Below, piece by piece: positions 9,586-17,409 of a DNA stretch of 64,000 nt. A program made the translations under genes and the position numbers. How positions within the stretch are numbered: the stretch's first letter is position 1; each line of letters begins with the position of its first letter. This DNA is from Variovorax sp. PBS-H4. Lineage in GTDB: Bacteria; Pseudomonadota; Gammaproteobacteria; Burkholderiales; Burkholderiaceae_C. The stretch is from positions 3,844,001 to 3,908,000 of the forward strand of contig NZ_LR594675.1 of assembly GCF_901827205.1 (NCBI RefSeq), given 5' to 3'. Under the pieces are notes generated by a model. That model saw only the letters and a list, made by a program, of their open reading frames with translations. It was not told the DNA's origin and made no database searches.

Positions 9586-10830
9586 TCAGGACTTGGCGGC
9601 CGTGGCCACGCGCTGGGACTGCGCGTCGGCCTTGGCTTCCATGGTCACCGTCTGCGGCGCCACGAGCGCGCCCGGACGGATGTGCTGCAGGCCGTTGACG
9701 ACCACACGCTCGCCCGCCTTCAGGCCCTTGGTCACGACGCGCAGGCCGTTGACCGACGCACCCAGCGTCACTTCACGCCACTCGGCCTTGTTGTCCTCGC
9801 CCACGACCATCACGAACTTCTTGTTCTGGTCGGTGCCGACGGCGCGCTCGCTCACCAGCAGCGCCGTGTCGTTGCGGGCCTGGCCCATGCGGATGCGGGC
9901 GAACTGGCCCGGGATCAGCGTGCCGTCCTTGTTGTCGAAGGCGGCGCGCACGCGCACCGTGCCGCTGCGCGCGTCGACCTGGTTGTCGATCAGCTGCAGC
10001 CGGCCCTCGTAAGGCGTGCCTTCGAGGCCGGCGGTGCCCATCTGCACCGGGATGCCGTCGAGCTTGCCCCGCGCGCCGGCGCCGGGCGGCAGGTCTTTCA
10101 GGGCCTTGACGACCACCTGCTCGTCGGCGTCGAAGCTCGCGTAGATCGGGCTGACCGACACCAGCGTCGTGAGCACCGGAGCGCCAGGGCCGGCGGCCAC
10201 CAGATTGCCCACGGTCACCTCGAGCCTGCCGATACGGCCGGACACCGGCGCCTTCACCTGCGTGTAGCCCAGGTTCAGGCGCGCGCTCTGCAACTGGGCC
10301 TGCGCCGCGCGGAGGTTGGCCTCGGCTTCGCGGCCGGCGTTGACGCGCTCATCGAACTCGCGCTGGGCAATGGCCTTGTCGTCCCACAGGCGGCGGGCGC
10401 GTTCCTGCTCGCTGCGCGTGAAGGCCGCGCGCGCCTGGGCCGAAGCGACCTGCGCTTCCGCACGCTCGACCTCGGCTGCATAGGGCGCGGGATCGATCGT
10501 GACCAGCAGATCGCCCTGCTTCACCAGCGAGCCTTCGCGGAAATGCACCGCCAGCACCGCGCCGGCGACACGGGAACGCACGTCGACGCGCTCGACCGCT
10601 TCCAGCCGGCCGGAGAACTCATCCCACGTGTTGACTTCGGTAGGCGCCACGACGGCCACCGACACCGGCGTGGCGCGCGGCGCGGCGACTGCGGGCGCAT
10701 CGTTGGCCTCGGCCTTGAAGCTCGGCAGCCCGAGCAGGACCGCGGAAGCGATCGCCACCAGGGCGGTGACGCCGGTCACGGCAGGCCAGATACGGCGGCG
10801 GACATTCGACTGCTTGTTGTTGGTTTGCAT
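9586..10830 (-). CDS. RND efflux periplasmic adaptor (membrane fusion protein)
   Basis: Links the RND pump to the outer-membrane channel. The 414-residue protein has an N-terminal membrane anchor/signal (RRRIWPAVTGVTALVAIASAVLLGL), then the split lipoyl domain (VRSRVAGAVLAVHFREGSLVKQGDLL and, after the hairpin, VKAPVSGRIGRLEVTVGN) around a coiled-coil hairpin of about 70 residues, a beta-barrel domain and a membrane-proximal domain. The ATG at 10830 with GAGGAG a few bases upstream was chosen; an in-frame extension to 10917 has no support. It is separated by 40 bases from the pump gene. Confidence 0.94.
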   Translation of the reverse strand: MQTNNKQSNVRRRIWPAVTGVTALVAIASAVLLGLPSFKAEANDAPAVAAPRATPVSVAVVAPTEVNTWDEFSGRLEAVERVDVRSRVAGAVLAVHFREGSLVKQGDLLVTIDPAPYAAEVERAEAQVASAQARAAFTRSEQERARRLWDDKAIAQREFDERVNAGREAEANLRAAQAQLQSARLNLGYTQVKAPVSGRIGRLEVTVGNLVAAGPGAPVLTTLVSVSPIYASFDADEQVVVKALKDLPPGAGARGKLDGIPVQMGTAGLEGTPYEGRLQLIDNQVDARSGTVRVRAAFDNKDGTLIPGQFARIRMGQARNDTALLVSERAVGTDQNKKFVMVVGEDNKAEWREVTLGASVNGLRVVTKGLKAGERVVVNGLQHIRPGALVAPQTVTMEAKADAQSQRVATAAKS

Positions 10831-10981
10831 GATGAAGCTCCTCGTTGAGATGACTTTTGGAAAACAACTGGCCAGCCCGCTGCCCGTAGGCAGCAGGAAG
10901 GCGAAATCCGGCACCACCGGACAAGCCGGCGGACCCAGGAAGATTCAGAAAAAAAGGTTGACCGGCGAAACCGGCTGGTAC

Positions 10982-11854
10982 CTACGCCGGGGGAGGCACC
11001 GGCGGCACCGTGGAAGCGAAAAATGCGCGCAAATGCCCACCCACTGTCTCCGTGCACGCGCAATCCCCGAAAGCGGGGTCATACAACTCGTCGGGACATT
11101 TCGCGGCCGAAGGCAGCACCGCCTTGGTCACCGAAATGCCCGCTGACTGCAAACGCTGCGCGAAGCTCAAGGCCTCGTCGCGCATCGCGTCGTCTTCGCC
11201 CACCAGCACCAGCGCAGGGGCCAGCTCGGCCAACCTGAGCGACGCGCCGGGCACGGCGTAGGGGTGCGTCGCGTTCATCGGGCAGCTCAGGTATTCCTGC
11301 CAACCCGACGCCCAGCGGCAGCGGGCATCGTCGCCCGTCGCCTGGCGCAGCGACAGCGTGCCGGCACACGGGTCGAGCATCGGCGACAGCAGGATCTGGC
11401 CGGCCAGCGGCGGGTGCGCGCGGTCGCGGGCCATCAGTGCCACCGCGGCCGCCAGGTTGCCCCCGGCTTCTTCACCGGCCAGGTACACACGGGCGCCCTT
11501 GCCGGCCAGCTTGACGCGCTGCTTGTAGAGCCACTCCAGCGCGGCGAAGCCTACTTCGATCGGTTCGGGAAAAGGCTTCAGCGGATAGGCCAGCGACAGC
11601 ACCACCGCGCCAGCCGCCGCCAGCAGCCGCGCAACGTTGTGGCCGCGGTCCAGGTCGCCGCAGACGAAGGTGCCACCATGGAAATAAAGTACCAAGGGCA
11701 CCGCCGCGCCCTTGACCTTCTGGCCATAGAGGCGTGCCTGGACCGGCTCGCGCTCCGGCAGCGGAACGCTGACGTCGACCTCCGTGCCCGGCGCAGCAGC
11801 GACCGCCGGTGCCGGTGCGGCTTCAGCAGAACGCGGAATGGGGCGGGATGACAT
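10982..11854 (-). CDS. Alpha/beta hydrolase-fold protein lacking the catalytic serine
   Basis: A 290-residue member of the hormone-sensitive-lipase-like (alpha/beta hydrolase fold-3) group. The oxyanion-hole motif HGG is present (YFHGGTFVCGD, residues 59-61), but the nucleophile elbow, normally GDSAGG, reads GEEAGG (residues 127-132), placing Glu at the serine position. The acid region GEDDAMRDE is kept; the usual C-terminal HGF is replaced by a cysteine-containing stretch (AAKCPDELYDPAFGDCACTE). It is therefore probably not an ordinary esterase. Start ATG at 11854 has GAGG eight bases upstream. It lies between the efflux operon and a divergent LysR gene, which may control both. Confidence 0.8.
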   Translation of the reverse strand: MSSRPIPRSAEAAPAPAVAAAPGTEVDVSVPLPEREPVQARLYGQKVKGAAVPLVLYFHGGTFVCGDLDRGHNVARLLAAAGAVVLSLAYPLKPFPEPIEVGFAALEWLYKQRVKLAGKGARVYLAGEEAGGNLAAAVALMARDRAHPPLAGQILLSPMLDPCAGTLSLRQATGDDARCRWASGWQEYLSCPMNATHPYAVPGASLRLAELAPALVLVGEDDAMRDEALSFAQRLQSAGISVTKAVLPSAAKCPDELYDPAFGDCACTETVGGHLRAFFASTVPPVPPPA

Positions 11855-11989
11855 TGGCACAACCTCAGTGGGTGGACGATGGGTTGAATATTAAGGGCCT
11901 CATTGGCCGGCACAACGGGTGGGTGGCCCTCACTCTGTTTCCAATCGGCTAACAATCCGCTAAGACACTGCATGTGAGAATCCGCCCCC

Positions 11990-12009
11990 ACCCGCCTTCG
12001 CGGGTTTTT
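11990..12009 (+). terminator. Hairpin plus U-run just upstream of the LysR start
   Basis: ACCCGC (11990-11995) and GCGGGT (12000-12005) form a perfect six-pair stem around the tetraloop CTTC, followed by TTTT. It reads as an intrinsic terminator on the plus strand, yet no plus-strand gene precedes it within this window nearby; it lies only 14 bases before the LysR ATG and just 4 bases before its AGGAG. It could stop antisense or leader transcription, or act as an attenuator. Confidence 0.5.
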
Positions 12010-12023
12010 CCCTAGGAGCATCA

Positions 12024-12938
12024 ATGGACCAGGTCCAGGCCATGCGGATCTTTGTCCGCGTCGTGGAAGCCGGCACCTTCACCCGTGCCGCCGATTCGCT
12101 CGGGCTGCCGAAGGGCACCGTCACGAAGCAGATCCAGGCGCTGGAGTCCCGCCTCCACGTCAAGCTGCTGAACCGTACCACGCGGCGCGTGACCGTGACG
12201 CCGGACGGCGCCGCCTATTACGACCGCACGGCGCGCCTGCTGAACGACCTCGACGACATCGAGGCCAGCATGACCAACGCGCAAGCCAACCCGACCGGGC
12301 GGCTGCGCATCGACGTGGGCTCGTCCACGGCGCGCCTGATCATCTTGCCGGCGCTCGCCACCTTCAGCGACCGCTATCCCGACATCCAGCTCGACCTGGG
12401 GGTCAGCGACCGTCCCGTCGACCTGATCACCGACAACGTGGACTGCGTGATCAGGGCCGGCGATTTGACCGACCAATCGCTGGTGGCGCGGCGCATCGGC
12501 ACCCTGGAATTCGTGACGGTGGCGTCGGCCGGGTATGTCAAGCGCTACGGCAAGCCGGAGCACCCGTCCGACATCGAGAAGCGACACCATGTCGTGAGCT
12601 ACTTCGCGGCCGGCTCGCGCAGGATCTATCCGCACGAGTTCCACAAGGACGACGAGCACATCGAGATCTCGGGCCCCTACCGCGTCTCGGTCAACGAGAG
12701 CAACGCCCACCTGGCCGCCGTGTTGGGCGGCTTCGGGCTTTCGCAGTGCATCACCTTCATGGCCGATCCGCATATCGAGAGCGGCGAGCTGGTGGAACTG
12801 CTGCCCGAATGGACCCGGGCGCCGCTGCCTGTGCATGTGGTGTACCCGCCCAACCGGCACCTGAGCGCCAAGGTGCGGGTGTTCGTGGACTGGGCGGCTG
12901 ATTTGTTCGCGAAGAATCCGAAGCTGCAGCGGCGCTGA
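12024..12938 (+). CDS. LysR-family transcriptional regulator
   Basis: 304-residue regulator with an N-terminal winged helix-turn-helix (MDQVQAMRIFVRVVEAGTF; helix-turn-helix around residues 17-45, AADSLGLPKGTVTKQIQALE) and a C-terminal periplasmic-binding-like effector domain. The FxRVVEAGTFTRAADSL opening is typical of the CrgA/DmlR subgroup. An AGGAG lies six bases before ATG. It is divergent from the alpha/beta hydrolase-like gene and the downstream efflux operon, the arrangement in which LysR proteins usually control their neighbour; the effector is unknown. Confidence 0.92.
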   Translation: MDQVQAMRIFVRVVEAGTFTRAADSLGLPKGTVTKQIQALESRLHVKLLNRTTRRVTVTPDGAAYYDRTARLLNDLDDIEASMTNAQANPTGRLRIDVGSSTARLIILPALATFSDRYPDIQLDLGVSDRPVDLITDNVDCVIRAGDLTDQSLVARRIGTLEFVTVASAGYVKRYGKPEHPSDIEKRHHVVSYFAAGSRRIYPHEFHKDDEHIEISGPYRVSVNESNAHLAAVLGGFGLSQCITFMADPHIESGELVELLPEWTRAPLPVHVVYPPNRHLSAKVRVFVDWAADLFAKNPKLQRR

Positions 12939-13005
12939 GCTTGCGTACTGCCTCAGTCATCGCCATGGAGCCGCGCCTCCCAGGCGCCGCGCGTCCGATG
13001 AGGCA

Positions 13006-14013
13006 CTACTGCGAACGTGCACGCGCCCAGGTTTGGCCCAGCGCCGCCTGGCTGGCCGGCGGCAGCACGGCCAGCCGCACATGGCCCGGCAGCCCGAAGG
13101 AACTGGCATCACGCAGTTGAATGCCGGCCTCGCGCAAGGCTTCCGAGCGCGGCGCATTGGACGCATCGGGCCGGGCACAGAAGTAGTTTGCGACGCTGGG
13201 CAGGACGGACCAGCCCAGCGCGGTGCACAGCGCCTGCTGCTCGCGCTTCCAGCTGCGCAGCTGGCCGCGGCTGGCGTCGAGCCAAGCCTGTGTCTCGGCC
13301 AGCGTCCACGCTTCGAGCAGCGCTACGCCGTGCGCGCCCAGCGGCCAGGAAGGCGCGAGCCGGTCCAGTCGCTCCGGCAGACCTGATGCATCGCTGGGGG
13401 CGATTGCATAGGCCGCCCGGACACCCGTCAGTCCCAAAGCCTTGTTCGGCGTCCACATCTGCCAGACGCGATCCCGCTGCGCGGCGCCGAGTTCAAGGCA
13501 GCCTTCGAGGCGCAGGGGTTCGTACGCCAGGTCGAGCACGCAGGTGCCGGAGTCCTCCACCGCTTCGACAAGTGCCGCAAGATCCCGCTGGACCTCGCCC
13601 AACGGGCTGGAAGGATCGCAGCACCACACGAGCGCATGGCCTGTCGGCGATTCGGGTTCGCGACGCACGTCGAGCCCCCAGGCTGCGGCCGCGCGCGCGT
13701 AGTCACCGTAGGCGTGCCGCGGCAGCCAGACCGCGCGGCCGCCCTGCTGCGCCGCGGCAGCCGTGATTCGCGCAATGAATTCGCTGGCGCTCGCGGCGAT
13801 CACGATGCGCTCCGCGGCCACGCCATGGAAGCGGCCCAGCGTTTCGCGCAGCGCGGTGTAGCGCGGGTCGGGATAGCGGGCCGCATCGACTTGCGCGAGC
13901 GCCTGGACGGCCATCGGACAAGGACCGCAGGCATTGGCATTCGTCGAGAAGTCGTGCGGCACGGGCCCGCGGGCATCAGGGCCGCCGTGCAGGGCTTGTT
14001 CGTCGAGCTTCAT
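13006..14013 (-). CDS. cobC: Threonine-phosphate decarboxylase-like aminotransferase (B12 side chain)
   Basis: PLP-dependent fold-type I enzyme predicted to make (R)-1-amino-2-propanol phosphate for the B12 aminopropanol linker (CobD of Salmonella, CobC of Pseudomonas). The 335 residues start MKLDEQALHGGPDARGPVPHDFSTNANACGPCP, matching the family pattern HGG…DFS.N.NP.G, with a shortened N-P motif. The PLP lysine is in MWTPNKALGLTGVRAAYA. Its ATG overlaps the cbiB stop as ATGA and it is the last gene of the riboswitch-led operon. The name cobC is shared in the literature with the alpha-ribazole phosphatase above. Confidence 0.9.
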   Translation of the reverse strand: MKLDEQALHGGPDARGPVPHDFSTNANACGPCPMAVQALAQVDAARYPDPRYTALRETLGRFHGVAAERIVIAASASEFIARITAAAAQQGGRAVWLPRHAYGDYARAAAAWGLDVRREPESPTGHALVWCCDPSSPLGEVQRDLAALVEAVEDSGTCVLDLAYEPLRLEGCLELGAAQRDRVWQMWTPNKALGLTGVRAAYAIAPSDASGLPERLDRLAPSWPLGAHGVALLEAWTLAETQAWLDASRGQLRSWKREQQALCTALGWSVLPSVANYFCARPDASNAPRSEALREAGIQLRDASSFGLPGHVRLAVLPPASQAALGQTWARARSQ

Positions 14014-15044
14014 GGATGGCCCCATGCTGAAGGAAGCAGGAGTGCGATCGCCGCCAGGGCCGCAGCCATCCAGGCGACTCGCGCCCCGAGCGTCGCCGCG
14101 CGGCGGGTGTCGGCGGGAGTGGCCTGTCGGCCCCCTGCATTCAGCACGTAGACACCGGGCTTGGCGAGGCGCACTCCGAGCAGCAAGGCGATGGCGGCCA
14201 TGGGCCAGCCGCTGTTGGGGGATGGGGTGCGGCGGGCTTCGCCGGGAAGCGATTGGAGCACCTTCGCCCCATCCCTCTGCCGCACGCGGAAGGGGGAGCA
14301 AGACAGGGCGAGCAGCAGCGCGGTAAGGCGCGCAGGCAGCCATGAGAGCACGTCGTCCACGCGTGCAGCCCACTTGCCGGCCCATTCCCAGTCGCGGCCG
14401 CTACGTTCGCCGCGGTAGCCCCACATCGCATCGGCCGTGTTGGCAAAACGATAGAGCGCCGCGCCGGGCAAGCCCAGCAGCAGGAACCAGAACAGCGGCG
14501 CGACCACCGAGTCGTTGAGGTTCTCGGCCAGCGACTCGATGGCGCTTTCGCGCACTGCGACTGTGTCGAGCGCGCGAACATCGCGGCTCACGAGGTGCGC
14601 GAGCCGGTTGCGCCCCTCGGCCAGCGAGCAGGCCAGTGCCGCCTCGACCGCGAGTACCTCGTCGCGCAGCATGCGCCAGGCGAGCAGGGGCTTGAGGGCG
14701 AGGCCGAGCAGCAGCGCCGCAGCCCAGTCCGGCAGGCGAGCGGCTGCGGCGCTCAGGGCAGTGGCGGCAAGGACGACGGCCGCGCCGCCGGCGCACCAGG
14801 CGAGCGCTCCGGCGGCGAAGGGGCCGAACCGGCGGGACGATGCGGCATCGATCGGAGGCGCGACAAGGCGGCCGGCCCAGGCGAGGTAGCGGCCCATCCA
14901 GACGACCGGATGCCAGCGCGCTCGCGGTTCGCCCAGCACGCGGTCGATGGCCAGGGCGAGGACCAGGGCTACGGCGTGAGCCAGCGCAGCGCTGCCCCCA
15001 CCCCAGCCCTCCCCCGGAAGGGGAAAGAGCCAGAGCCAGGGCAT
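14010..15044 (-). CDS. cbiB: Adenosylcobinamide-phosphate synthase
   Basis: Membrane enzyme (CbiB, also called CobD) joining aminopropanol phosphate to adenosylcobyric acid. The 344 residues include the family signatures IDRVLGEPRARWHPVVWMG near residue 35, SIESLAENLNDSVVAPLFW-like wording near 190, and TPSPNSGWPMAA near 285. Start MPWLWLF at 15044 lies one base after the cobA stop. Two stretches look like Comamonadaceae C/G-rich repeats translated into protein: PLPGEGWGGG right after the start and SPFRVRQRDGAKVLQSLPG just before the TPSPNSGW motif. The reading frame is kept through both. Confidence 0.93.
   Translation of the reverse strand: MPWLWLFPLPGEGWGGGSAALAHAVALVLALAIDRVLGEPRARWHPVVWMGRYLAWAGRLVAPPIDAASSRRFGPFAAGALAWCAGGAAVVLAATALSAAAARLPDWAAALLLGLALKPLLAWRMLRDEVLAVEAALACSLAEGRNRLAHLVSRDVRALDTVAVRESAIESLAENLNDSVVAPLFWFLLLGLPGAALYRFANTADAMWGYRGERSGRDWEWAGKWAARVDDVLSWLPARLTALLLALSCSPFRVRQRDGAKVLQSLPGEARRTPSPNSGWPMAAIALLLGVRLAKPGVYVLNAGGRQATPADTRRAATLGARVAWMAAALAAIALLLPSAWGHP
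14268..14302. repeat. C/G-rich hairpin repeat inside cbiB (copy 1)
   Basis: On the minus strand this reads as a run of CTCCCCCTTCC, a short CCGC..GCGG hairpin, then GGCAGAGGGATGGGG, a pattern familiar as a dispersed intergenic element in Comamonadaceae genomes. It lies in a position of CbiB (before TPSPNSGW) where I do not expect family conservation, consistent with an in-frame insertion into a loop. Confidence 0.4.
14996..15030. repeat. C/G-rich hairpin repeat at the cbiB start (copy 2)
   Basis: On the minus strand: TTTCCCCTTCCGGGGGAGG followed by GCTGGGGTGGGGGC, a second form of the same sort of dispersed element. It is translated as PLPGEGWGGG within the first 20 residues of CbiB. Its location at the gene border means the true start could lie after it; the next hydrophobic stretch (ALAHAVALVLALAIDRVLGEP) carries the conserved part. 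Confidence 0.45.
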
Positions 15045-15045
15045 G

Positions 15046-15615
15046 TCAGTCTTCGATGCCGCGCTGCGCCGGAATGCCCGCCTTGAAGGCATGCTTGACC
15101 ATCTGCATCTCGGTCACCGTGTCGGCCAGCTCGACGATCTCGGGCGGGCAGCGGCGGCCCGTCAACACCACATGCACCTCGCGCGGGCGCGTGCGCAAGG
15201 TCTCCAGCACTGCGTCGAGCGGCAGCCAGCCGTAGATCAGCGGATAGGTGATCTCGTCGAGCACGACCAGGAAGTGCTCGCCCGCGAGGATCGCCGCCCT
15301 GGCCTTCTCCCAGCCCTCGCGCGCCAGCTGCGCCGAGTGCTCGAGGTCCTGGCTCTTCCAGCTGAAGCCGTCGCCCAGTCCCTCGATGGGAATGCCGAGC
15401 TGCTCGAACATGCGGTGCTCGCCGAAGCGCGCGCTCGGCACCTTCATGAACTGGAAGATCTTCACGGCCTTGCCGCGTCCGTGCGCGCGCAACGCCAGGC
15501 CGAAGGCGGCCGTGCTCTTGCCTTTGCCGTCGCCGGTGTTGACGATCACCAGGCCGCGGCGTTCGCCCTCGGGCTTGTCGTACGGCTTCTCGCTGGGCGG
15601 GGTTTCGATCTGCAT
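15046..15615 (-). CDS. cobA: Cob(I)yrinic acid a,c-diamide adenosyltransferase (CobA/CobO/BtuR)
   Basis: Transfers the 5'-deoxyadenosyl group from ATP to Co(I) corrinoids, needed both for de novo synthesis and for salvaged cobinamide. The 189 residues carry the modified P-loop NTGDGKGKSTAAFGLALRA near residue 27, VKIFQFMK, the DEITYPLIYGWL motif and LTGRRCPPEIVELADTVTEM near the C-terminus, all typical of the CobA/BtuR family rather than PduO. It starts 19 bases after the btuD stop and is followed after one base by cbiB. Confidence 0.96.
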   Translation of the reverse strand: MQIETPPSEKPYDKPEGERRGLVIVNTGDGKGKSTAAFGLALRAHGRGKAVKIFQFMKVPSARFGEHRMFEQLGIPIEGLGDGFSWKSQDLEHSAQLAREGWEKARAAILAGEHFLVVLDEITYPLIYGWLPLDAVLETLRTRPREVHVVLTGRRCPPEIVELADTVTEMQMVKHAFKAGIPAQRGIED

Positions 15616-15634
15616 GGGTTCTCCTTGTGGATGT

Positions 15635-16405
15635 TCAGCGCGGCAGGGCGATCCATTGCCCCGCTACCCGGTGCACCACGACGCGCCCGCCGAACACGGC
15701 CTGAAGGGCCTGGTGGGTGGCCGGGTCCTCGCAACCGCCCTGGTGCAGCACGCGGCCTGCGGCCATGACCACCATGGCATCGGCCGCGAGCGCGACGTTG
15801 AGCTCGTGCAGCACGCTGATGACGGTGCGGCCCTCGGCCACCAGTGCGCGTGCGAGCGCCATCCAGTCGGCCTGGTGCGGCGGGTCGAGGTTGGCCAGCG
15901 GCTCGTCCATCAGCAGCAGCTCGGCCTCGACCGCGAGCGCGCGCGCCAGCAGCACGCGCTGCCGCTCGCCGCCCGACAGCTGGCCCAGCGGACGATCGCG
16001 CCAGTCCCAGGCCTGGGTGCTGCGCAGCGCGCGCTCGACAGCCGCGCGATCGGCCTCGGTGGGCGCCGCCAGCCAGCGCTGGTGGGGCAGGCGGCCGAGC
16101 ATGGCGACGTCGTAGACCATCAGGTCGTCGGCGCTGCCCTCCCCCGCCCCGCCCTGTCCCAGCCAGGACAGCCGCCGGGCACGCGCGCGGCCCGACAAGG
16201 CAGCGAGCGGCTCGCCGGAGATGCGCACTTCGCCGCGATGCGCCAACAGCCCGGCAAGCGCCTTGAGCAGCGTGGACTTGCCGGCACCGTTCGGGCCGAC
16301 GATGCTGGTCCAGCGACCGGCAGCGAGTGCAAGGTCGATCGCGTGCAGCACCTCGACCCCGCCCAGCGCAGCGCTCACTTGCTTCGCCTCCAGGGCGGCC
16401 GTCAT
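15635..16405 (-). CDS. btuD: Vitamin B12 ABC transporter ATP-binding protein
   Basis: ATPase of the corrinoid importer; 256 residues with Walker A GPNGAGKST (about residues 37-45), a Q-loop, the signature LSGGERQR near 140 and Walker B LLLMDEPLANLDPPHQ. It belongs to the FecE/BtuD/FhuC group. The ATG at 16405 overlaps the btuC stop (16402) as ATGA, supporting coupled synthesis with the permease. Placement between btuFC and cobA makes corrinoid import, rather than iron-siderophore import, the likely role. Confidence 0.92.
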   Translation of the reverse strand: MTAALEAKQVSAALGGVEVLHAIDLALAAGRWTSIVGPNGAGKSTLLKALAGLLAHRGEVRISGEPLAALSGRARARRLSWLGQGGAGEGSADDLMVYDVAMLGRLPHQRWLAAPTEADRAAVERALRSTQAWDWRDRPLGQLSGGERQRVLLARALAVEAELLLMDEPLANLDPPHQADWMALARALVAEGRTVISVLHELNVALAADAMVVMAAGRVLHQGGCEDPATHQALQAVFGGRVVVHRVAGQWIALPR

Positions 16406-17409
16406 CGGAAGCCGCCTCGTGCGTTGCGCCGGTGCATGAGCCACAGCAGGTAGCTGCCGCCGAGCACCGCCGTCAGCACGCCGACCGGCAGTTCCTGCGG
16501 CGCGATCAGCCAGCGTGCCAGCAGGTCCGCTGCCATCAGCAGGAGGCCGCCCATTGCGGTGGACAGCACGAGCAGCCGGGCGTGCGTGGTCTTGACGGCA
16601 GAGCGCACCAGGTGCGGCGAGGCCAGGCCGACGAAGGCGATCAGCCCGGTCTGCGCCACCGCGGCGCCGGTGGCCAGCGCCAGCACCGCCACCAGCGCCG
16701 CGCGCATCGCGCCCAGCGGCAGGCCCAGGCTGGCCGCGGTCGCCTCGCCCAGCGCGAGGCCATCGAGCAGCGGCGCAAGCATCCACCCCAGCAGCAGGCA
16801 GGCCGCGCCCAAGGCGCCCATGACCGCGCAGGCGCTCCAGCCGACCAGCCCGGTGCTGCCGAGGATGAAGCCTTGCAGCGCCTGCAGGATGTCGGCCGAT
16901 GCGATGGCGATCAGGTCCTTCAAGGCGCCCAGCACCACGCCGACGATCACGCCCGCCAGCAAGAGACGCAGCGTCTGCTGCACGCCGCGGGCGAGCAACA
17001 GCGTCAGCATGACCGCCAGCACCGCGCCCAGAAAGGCCGCCCCGGTCAGCCCCAGGCGCACGACCCATTCGGTGCTGGTTGGCGACACGCCGAACATCGC
17101 CAGCGCCACGGCCACGCCCAGCGAGGCACCCGAGGCGCTGCCCAGCAGGTAGGGATCGGCCAGGGGATTGCGGAACAGCCCCTGCGCCACGGCCCCCGCC
17201 AACCCCAGCAGCGCGCCCGCAAGCCAGGCGCCGAGCGTGCGCGGCACGCGGATGTCCCACACGATCTGCGCCGCCACCGGGTCATGCCGGGCCGCCAGCA
17301 CGCTCTCGAAGCCTGTGCTGCCGATGCCGGCCCCCAGCACGAGCAGGCCCGCGCCCAACACCAGCAAGGCGATGCCCAGCGCCAGTGCGCGGCGATGTTC
17401 GCTCCTCAC
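16402..17409 (-). CDS. btuC: Vitamin B12 ABC transporter permease
   Basis: Membrane subunit of the corrinoid importer, FecCD/BtuC family, 335 residues with about ten hydrophobic segments. Visible family sequences are RVPRTLGAWLAGALLGLAGAVAQGLFRNPLADPYLLGSASGA near residue 65 (described in two parts here), FVGLASPHLVR near 275 and LPVGVLTAVLGGSYLLWLM at the end. The start is GTG at 17409, which overlaps the btuF stop as GTGA; no ATG fits the family N-terminus. Confidence 0.92.
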   Translation of the reverse strand: MRSEHRRALALGIALLVLGAGLLVLGAGIGSTGFESVLAARHDPVAAQIVWDIRVPRTLGAWLAGALLGLAGAVAQGLFRNPLADPYLLGSASGASLGVAVALAMFGVSPTSTEWVVRLGLTGAAFLGAVLAVMLTLLLARGVQQTLRLLLAGVIVGVVLGALKDLIAIASADILQALQGFILGSTGLVGWSACAVMGALGAACLLLGWMLAPLLDGLALGEATAASLGLPLGAMRAALVAVLALATGAAVAQTGLIAFVGLASPHLVRSAVKTTHARLLVLSTAMGGLLLMAADLLARWLIAPQELPVGVLTAVLGGSYLLWLMHRRNARGGFR

